Shown: positions 13,180-17,152 of the stretch, piece by piece
Layout of the letters: each line of letters opens with the position of its first letter
How positions within the stretch are numbered: the stretch's first letter is position 1
From: an uncultured Faecalibacterium sp.
GTDB lineage: Bacteria > Bacillota > Clostridia > Oscillospirales > Ruminococcaceae
Length of the DNA stretch: 17,152 bases
Reading direction: 5' to 3'
Assembly (NCBI GenBank): GCA_900551435.1
Contig: URVW01000052.1
Coordinates: forward strand, 1-17,152
Made by a program: the position numbers and the translations under genes
Notes under the pieces: model-generated
Seen by the model: only the letters and a program-made list of their open reading frames with translations
What the model was told of the DNA's origin: nothing
Database searches by the model: none

Positions 13180-13317
13180 GACTTCCGCGCGCATTTGCGC
13201 AAATTTTTTCGGTTTTGGGCGGCGTTCCATTCCTTGCGGCGTTTCGCATTCCCCGCCAAACATCCAGAACACCCAGTTTTTTGTCGAAAGGACACAAATT
13301 CTTAGCAAGTATTGCCG

Positions 13318-13346
13318 TTGCGAAGCCGGGGCTTTTCGGCTATACT
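13318..13346 (+). promoter_or_regulatory. lrgAB promoter
   Basis: TTGCGA (13318-13323) and TATACT (13341-13346) are 17 bases apart. The predicted start near 13353 gives a leader of about 68 bases. Confidence 0.6.
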
Positions 13347-13382
13347 GTTGACTTAGCTGCACATCAAACGTTGGATTCAAGA

Positions 13383-13405
13383 CGCGGTGGGACCGTTCCC
13401 ACGCG
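13383..13405 (+). promoter_or_regulatory. Leader hairpin just before the lrgA ribosome site
   Basis: GTGGGA (13387-13392) pairs with TCCCAC (13397-13402), and CGC (13383-13385) with GCG (13403-13405) across one bulged G. The stem ends 2 bases before the Shine-Dalgarno AAGGGGG (13407-13413), a position that suits translational control. Confidence 0.5.
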
Positions 13406-13420
13406 GAAGGGGGATTTTTT

Positions 13421-13804
13421 ACGAAGTATCTGTTTCAGTTCGCACGCATCCTTGCGTTCTGTTTTCTGGGCGAGATCTGCCATGCGGTCCTGCCGCTGCC
13501 CATCCCGGCCAGCATCTACGGCCTGATCTTACTGCTGGCGGCCCTGCTGCTGGGTCTGGTCAAGCTGGAGGACGTCAAAGAGGTCGGCCTGTTCCTGACC
13601 GGCATCTTCCCGCTGTTGTTCGTGCCCGCCGCTGCGGGCGTCATGGAGCTGTGGGCCGAGATGGGCGAAATGCTCATCCCGATCCTCATCGCCATCATCC
13701 CGGTCACGGTGCTGGTCCTCGTGACCGCCGGCCACACCACTCAGGCGCTGACCCGCCGCAAGAGCAAAAAGGAGGTCGCTTCTCATGACGGAGCTTCTGA
13801 ATGA
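13421..13804 (+). CDS. lrgA: LrgA/CidA-family holin-like protein with ACG start
   Basis: A 127-residue membrane protein of the CidA/LrgA family, with four hydrophobic segments. The KYLFQFARILAFCFLGE opening and the LPLPIPASIYGLILL block (about 24-38) are family hallmarks, and GLFLTGIFPLLFVPAAAGVME follows. CidA/LrgA proteins modulate murein hydrolase export and lysis, or central-metabolite transport. The reading frame is open back to a TGA at 13349-13351 but contains no ATG, GTG or TTG before 13616, which is mid-protein. The ACG at 13421 precedes KYLFQF, where relatives have Met, and lies 7 bases after AAGGGGG. I therefore place the start there. Its end overlaps lrgB by 20 bases. Confidence 0.8.
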   Translation, partial: TKYLFQFARILAFCFLGEICHAVLPLPIPASIYGLILLLAALLLGLVKLEDVKEVGLFLTGIFPLLFVPAAAGVMELWAEMGEMLIPILIAIIPVTVLVLVTAGHTTQALTRRKSKKEVASHDGASE

Positions 13805-14492
13805 TTTTCTCGCCAGCTCGTCCGCTTGGGGCGTACTGCTGACGCTGGCCGCATTTGCGCTGGGCACGCTCATCAACAAGATCACCGGCAAAGCCTTTTT
13901 CAACCCGCTGCTGCTGGGCAGCATCTTCGTCATCATCCTACTCAGCGTGCTGAACATCCCGTATGCCGACTACAAGGCCAGCGCGACCCCGGTCAGCTAT
14001 CTGCTGCTGCCCGCCACCATCAGCCTTGCCATCCCGCTCTATGAAAAGTGGGACCTGCTCAAGGAGAACGCCGCCGCCATTATCGCGGGCATCTCGGTGG
14101 GCACGCTGGTCAGTCTGGGCAGCGCACTGGCGCTGGCACTGGCCATGGACCTGACCCGCGAACAGTACGTCACCCTGCTGCCGAAGTCGGTCACGACCGC
14201 CATCAGCATGGACGTCGCCGCTGAGCTGGGCGGCATCGCGGCCCTGACCGGTGCGATCGTCATTCTGACTGGCATCGCGGGCAACCTGCTGGCCGAGACG
14301 GTCTGCAAGATGTTCCACATCACCGACCCCATCGCCAAGGGTGTGGGCATCGGCACGTCGGCCCACGCCGTCGGCACGAGCAAGGCCCTGCAGATGGGCG
14401 AAGTCGAAGGTGCCATGAGCGGCCTTTCGATTGCGGTGGCCGGTGTGCTGACCGCCGTTCTCTGCCCTCTCTTCGTGAATCTGATCGACTAA
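13785..14492 (+). CDS. lrgB: LrgB/CidB-family membrane protein
   Basis: A 235-residue integral membrane protein of the LrgB family (typical length 225-240). The family's most conserved parts are intact: LLPKSVTTAISMDVAAELGG (about 131-150) and GVGIGTSAHAVGTSKALQMG (about 187-206). It is expected to work with LrgA in the cytoplasmic membrane, in antiholin/holin-like control of autolysis or in export and uptake of small metabolites such as pyruvate or glycolate, as proposed for relatives. ATG at 13785 follows a perfect AAGGAGG (13769-13775) located inside the end of lrgA, so translation is probably coupled. No LytTR or LytS regulator genes are in the window. Confidence 0.94.
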   Translation: MTELLNDFLASSSAWGVLLTLAAFALGTLINKITGKAFFNPLLLGSIFVIILLSVLNIPYADYKASATPVSYLLLPATISLAIPLYEKWDLLKENAAAIIAGISVGTLVSLGSALALALAMDLTREQYVTLLPKSVTTAISMDVAAELGGIAALTGAIVILTGIAGNLLAETVCKMFHITDPIAKGVGIGTSAHAVGTSKALQMGEVEGAMSGLSIAVAGVLTAVLCPLFVNLID

Positions 14493-14499
14493 AACGCAA

Positions 14500-14550
14500 A
14501 ACGACCTGCACCGTCCGCAGAAAAGCGGGACCGTGCAGGTCGTTGTTTTT
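14500..14550 (+). terminator. Bidirectional terminator between lrgB and the MATE gene
   Basis: AACGACCTGCAC (14500-14511) pairs with GTGCAGGTCGTT (14533-14544), extended inside by GTCCGC/GCGGGAC, with a T-run (14546-14550) on + and A-rich flank on the other side. It separates the convergent lrgB and MATE genes. Confidence 0.88.
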
Positions 14551-15910
14551 ATGCCGTTTTTTCTTCTTTGCGCAGCACCCGCGTGACCATGAACACGCAG
14601 TAGCAGAGCGCCAGACCCCATGCGAGGGGGTTGGAGATGCAGATGCCGAAGTAGCCCAGCTGATGGACGGCCAGCCAGCCGCCCAGTGCACGGCCAATGA
14701 GTTCGCCAAGGCCGGAAATGACAGCCTGAACGCTGTAGCCCATGCCCTGCAGAGTATAGCGGAAGATCATGAGCAGACCCAGCAGGATGAACAGCACGCT
14801 GATGACGGTCAGATACTCGACTGCACCGTTGAAGATGGCCGGGTCGGCATCGCCCAGCACCAGACCGACGGCCCACCGCTTGACGAAGAACACCGCCACC
14901 CATGCCAGAATGCAGTAGGAGAACTGGATAATGCAGCCGTCGCGGATGCCCTGCTTCACGCGGTCGGTGCGGCGGGCGCCGTGGTTCTGGCCCACATAGG
15001 TCGCCATGGCCATGCCGACGCTCTCCATCGGCAGGGTGAACATCTGGCGGATCTTCTCGCCCGCCGTCTGGGCGGCGACGGCCACGCTGCCCAGCTGATT
15101 GATGGCGTCTTGCATGATGACCGCACCAATGGCCGAGACGGAATATTCAAAGCCCATCGGGAAGCCGATGTAGGCCAGCCGTTTACAGTGAGATGCCGAA
15201 ACGACGCAATGCTCTTTGGTAAAGCGGATCTCCTCCACCTTGTGGAAGAACCACCAAGTGCAGAGGATGCCGCTGACCAGCTGGCTGATGACGGTCGCAA
15301 TGGCCGCACCCTCCACGCTCATCTGAAGCGGCACGATGAACAGCCAATCCAGCCCAATGTTCAGGAAGCTGGCCACCAGCAGGAAATAGAACGGGTGCTT
15401 CGAATCGCCCAGACTGCGCAGGACCGTGGACGAATAGTTATACAGCACCGTGGCCGGGATGCCGAGGAAAATCATGCGGATATACCGCACCGCATAATCC
15501 AGCAGTTCCGCCGGAGTATGGATGAGCCGAAGCAGCGGAGCCGCGATCAGGGTCGTCACGATCGTAAACACGACGCTCATGACCACGCAGAGCACCGCAC
15601 CATTGAACAGATATTTGTGCAGATTCTCGCTGTCCTTCGCGCCAAAGCTCTCTGCGACCGGGATGCCGAAGCCGTTGCAGGTCGCCAGCATGAAACCGAT
15701 GATCATGAAGTGGAGCGAATAGGTCGTGCCGACTGCACCCAGAGCGTCTGTGCCAATGCAGCGGCCCACGATGACCGTATCCACAAAACTATACAGCTGC
15801 TGGAACAGCGTTCCCAGCACCAGCGGCAGCGCGAACTGCAAAATGCGGGTCAACGGACGGCCAACGGTCAGGTCGGTCGTACCGGAACCCTTTTTCTTTG
15901 TTTCCTCCAT
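14549..15910 (-). CDS. MATE-family efflux transporter
   Basis: A 453-residue protein of the multidrug and toxic compound extrusion family, with about 12 hydrophobic segments in two six-helix halves. The first helix region carries FALPLVLGTLFQQLYSFVDTVIVGR, typical of the NorM/DinF-like MATE fold, and the start of the second half (residues about 240-300) repeats the pattern with GFPMGFEYSVSAIGAVIMQ. Such proteins exchange Na+ or H+ for cationic or other hydrophobic compounds; the substrate cannot be read from sequence. ATG at 15910 follows CGGAGGAA. A TATACT box at 15945-15940 on the minus strand is a plausible -10, but no convincing -35 is seen. It converges on lrgB and shares its terminator. 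Confidence 0.92.
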   Translation of the reverse strand: MEETKKKGSGTTDLTVGRPLTRILQFALPLVLGTLFQQLYSFVDTVIVGRCIGTDALGAVGTTYSLHFMIIGFMLATCNGFGIPVAESFGAKDSENLHKYLFNGAVLCVVMSVVFTIVTTLIAAPLLRLIHTPAELLDYAVRYIRMIFLGIPATVLYNYSSTVLRSLGDSKHPFYFLLVASFLNIGLDWLFIVPLQMSVEGAAIATVISQLVSGILCTWWFFHKVEEIRFTKEHCVVSASHCKRLAYIGFPMGFEYSVSAIGAVIMQDAINQLGSVAVAAQTAGEKIRQMFTLPMESVGMAMATYVGQNHGARRTDRVKQGIRDGCIIQFSYCILAWVAVFFVKRWAVGLVLGDADPAIFNGAVEYLTVISVLFILLGLLMIFRYTLQGMGYSVQAVISGLGELIGRALGGWLAVHQLGYFGICISNPLAWGLALCYCVFMVTRVLRKEEKTA

Positions 15911-16020
15911 CGAAACGATTCCTCCGAGATTTTTTCTTCAGTATAGTACAGCTGCCCCCGGAGCCGTTAGGCTTTTTTTGCGGAAAACCCAGACGAATTT
16001 TAGGTGATTGGGGAAAAACG

Positions 16021-16321
16021 AACCTCTCAGTCTCGCCTTCGGCTCGACAGCTCCCCTAAATAGGGGAGCCACTGGCGTGCCGGTTTTGGTCCTACTGGAT
16101 GAACAAAGTTTCTTGAAACCTGAAACGGAAGTGCTCCGCTGCCTCGGCGCACAGCATCGATACGAGTTCTCTTTGGTAGAGCGTAGTTTAGATGCCGTAT
16201 GCCTAGACAGCGGAGCACTATTTTTTGCGCAAGATAAAACTTCAGGCGTCCAGCAGAGGTTGCCCGACCTGCCAAAGGCTCGCCCTTTGGGAGAGCTGGC
16301 GCGTTAGCGCCTGAGAGGGTT
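16021..16321 (+). repeat. MITE-like repeat, copy 2
   Basis: A 301-bp element between the MATE and infC promoters. Termini AACCTCTCAG (16021-16030) and CTGAGAGGGTT (16311-16321) are inverted repeats. Paired hairpins lie inside each end: GCTCCCC/GGGGAGC (16040-16059) on the left, and GGCTCGCCC/GGGAGAGCT (about 16278-16297, one mismatch) then GGCGC/GCGCC (16298-16311) on the right. Left-end sequence CTGGCG, then GCCGGTTTTGG, matches the reverse complement of copy 1. The core holds a 12-bp inverted repeat absent from copy 1, which may account for the 60-bp length difference. No transposase is encoded. Confidence 0.82.
16130..16226 (+). repeat. Inverted repeat nested in MITE copy 2
   Basis: AGTGCTCCGCTG (16130-16141) is the exact reverse complement of CAGCGGAGCACT (16208-16219), with 66 bases between and ATTTTTT immediately after. 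The loop itself can fold (GCATC/GATGC and CTCT/AGAG pairs). It could be a folded RNA with a terminator-like end, or the ends of a smaller nested insertion. Confidence 0.6.
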
Positions 16322-16389
16322 CGTCACGAAACGACGCTCTTCAGGTGAGCGGTTCGTAATATTTTTCCCCTAAACCGCATAAAAAGTGC

Positions 16390-16418
16390 TTGACAGGCTT
16401 TGCGGGGTGTGGTAGAAT
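16390..16418 (+). promoter_or_regulatory. infC promoter
   Basis: A perfect TTGACA (16390-16395) and TAGAAT (16413-16418) are 17 bases apart, with a TGG extended -10 (16410-16412). Transcription should start near 16425, about 195 bases before infC. Confidence 0.82.
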
Positions 16419-16424
16419 ACCCGA

Positions 16425-16620
16425 GTAAAGAAAGCAGCTACGGCCTGTGCCGCGCTCGCCTTGCTGAGGGTCGAAATCCTCCGGGCTATACTGCAAACCA
16501 ATTTGTTTTTGAACAAATTGCGCTTTTGAGTGAATTTCGCGCGGCTGTCCTGAAAATGGGCGGCCGCGTTTTCTATGCCAAATATTGCAACACTATGGAT
16601 TATTGTTTGGAGGTGCATTC
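16425..16620 (+). promoter_or_regulatory. infC leader, candidate autoregulatory RNA
   Basis: About 195 bases without a gene between the promoter and infC. It includes CGGC/GCCG (16441-16452), GAGG/CCTC around 16467-16482, and a strong hairpin CAATTTGTT/AACAAATTG (16499-16507 / 16512-16520) followed by GCGCTTTTG, which could be a weak attenuator. In Bacillus the infC-rpmI-rplT leader is controlled by ribosomal protein L20; a similar role here is inference. The whole 15911-16620 gap holds only the MATE upstream region, MITE copy 2, the promoter and this leader. Confidence 0.45.
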
Positions 16621-17152
16621 ATTATCGCTACCGCTGGAAAGTCGAAGGAACTGGAGATCAACGGCCAGATCCGTGATCGTGAAGTTCGCCTGATCGGTGC
16701 AGACGGCGAGCAGAAGGGCGTTGTGTCCATTCAGGTGGCCATGCGCGCTGCTGAGGAAGCCGGACTCGATCTGGTCAAGATCGCACCGCAGGCCGTCCCG
16801 CCTGTGTGCAAAGTGCTGGATTACGGCAAGTACCGTTTTGAACAGCAGAAGAAGGAGAAGGAAGCCAAGAAGAACCAGAAGGTGGTCGAAGTCAAAGAGA
16901 CCCGCCTTTCGCTCAACATTGACACCAACGACTTCAACACCAAAGTGAACCAGACTGCCAAGTTCCTGGCAGCGGGCCACAAGGTGAAGGCTTCGATCCG
17001 CTTCCGCGGCCGCGAAATGGCGCACAGCGCTCTGGGTGTTGACGTGCTGAAACGCTTCGCCGAGGCTCTGCCTCAGGCAAGCATGGATAAGCCGCCGGTG
17101 CTCGAGGGCCGCACGATGTCCATTCTGCTGATCCCGAAACCCAATAAGGACT
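16621..17152 (+). CDS. infC: Translation initiation factor IF-3 with ATT start (partial, runs off the window)
   Basis: The visible 177 codons match IF-3: the N-domain with INGQIRDREVRLIG, PPVCKVLDYGKYRFEQQKK and the basic linker, then the C-domain with VKETRLSLNIDTNDFNTKV and FRGREMAHSALG. IF-3 binds the 30S subunit, favours AUG-initiator pairing and prevents premature 50S joining. No ATG is in frame. GGAGGT (16609-16614) is followed after 6 bases by ATT ATC GCT, so I place the start at ATT 16621, as in E. coli infC, where the AUU start lets IF-3 repress its own synthesis. A TTG at 16603 lies upstream of the Shine-Dalgarno and is unlikely. The last residues and, probably, rpmI and rplT lie beyond the window. 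Confidence 0.93.
   Translation, partial: MIATAGKSKELEINGQIRDREVRLIGADGEQKGVVSIQVAMRAAEEAGLDLVKIAPQAVPPVCKVLDYGKYRFEQQKKEKEAKKNQKVVEVKETRLSLNIDTNDFNTKVNQTAKFLAAGHKVKASIRFRGREMAHSALGVDVLKRFAEALPQASMDKPPVLEGRTMSILLIPKPNKD

Noticed and set aside
13616..13804. Short reading of lrgA starting at TTG 13616
   Set aside because: It would remove the conserved N-terminal half (LPLPIPASIYG) and has no Shine-Dalgarno at the right distance; family homology continues upstream to the ACG.
16440..16490. tRNA-like T-arm (GAGGGTCGAAATCCTC) in the infC leader
   Set aside because: No matching acceptor, D or anticodon arms surround it, so it is treated as part of the leader structure.
1..17152. CRISPR array, rRNA, intact insertion sequence or prophage
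   Set aside because: No regularly spaced direct repeats, rRNA segments, transposase or phage structural motifs were seen.

Overview
The window looks like a chromosomal segment of a moderately GC-rich, low-redundancy Firmicute, most likely a Faecalibacterium-like member of the Oscillospiraceae. Reasons: AGGAGG-type ribosome sites before nearly every gene, lipobox lipoproteins, an infC gene of Firmicute type, a complete uronate pathway, and hairpin-bounded intergenic repeats of a kind I associate with that group. The genus is inference; the features do not depend on it.

Layout. Positions 1-1944 (+) hold the end of kdgK, then kduI and kduD, with a strong terminator between kduI and kduD. Positions 2030-3852 hold a divergent pair of lipoprotein genes (leucine-rich repeat protein on -, Ser-rich small lipoprotein on +). 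Positions 3949-8183 (-) hold uxaB, uxaA and an aldose-epimerase-like gene, with a MITE-like repeat between the last two. uxaC diverges from uxaB at 8493-9926. Together UxaC, UxaB and UxaA carry D-galacturonate to 2-keto-3-deoxygluconate (KDG), KduI and KduD bring unsaturated pectin-derived uronates to the same KDG, and KdgK phosphorylates it, so the left half is a pectin/uronate catabolic region. The uxaB-uxaC intergenic region has two TTGTATACAA-type palindromes, each placed on a promoter, which predicts joint repression.

Between 9951 and 10494 lies a small cassette bounded by two identical 43-bp terminator hairpins. It has a promoter, a long structured leader, a 45-residue single-membrane-helix peptide, a terminator, and a near-consensus promoter firing back toward the peptide gene from the other strand. 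This is the architecture of a type I toxin-antitoxin locus and is the best candidate for an undescribed system here.

The right half holds a VTT/DedA membrane protein, a DEDDh exonuclease and Cof-type HAD phosphatase pair (all -), an lrgA-lrgB operon (+), a MATE exporter (-), a second copy of the MITE-like repeat, and infC (+, cut by the window end). Two genes use unusual starts. lrgA has no ATG, GTG or TTG in frame near its N-terminus and appears to start at ACG, 7 bases after a Shine-Dalgarno. infC appears to start at ATT, as the E. coli infC does.
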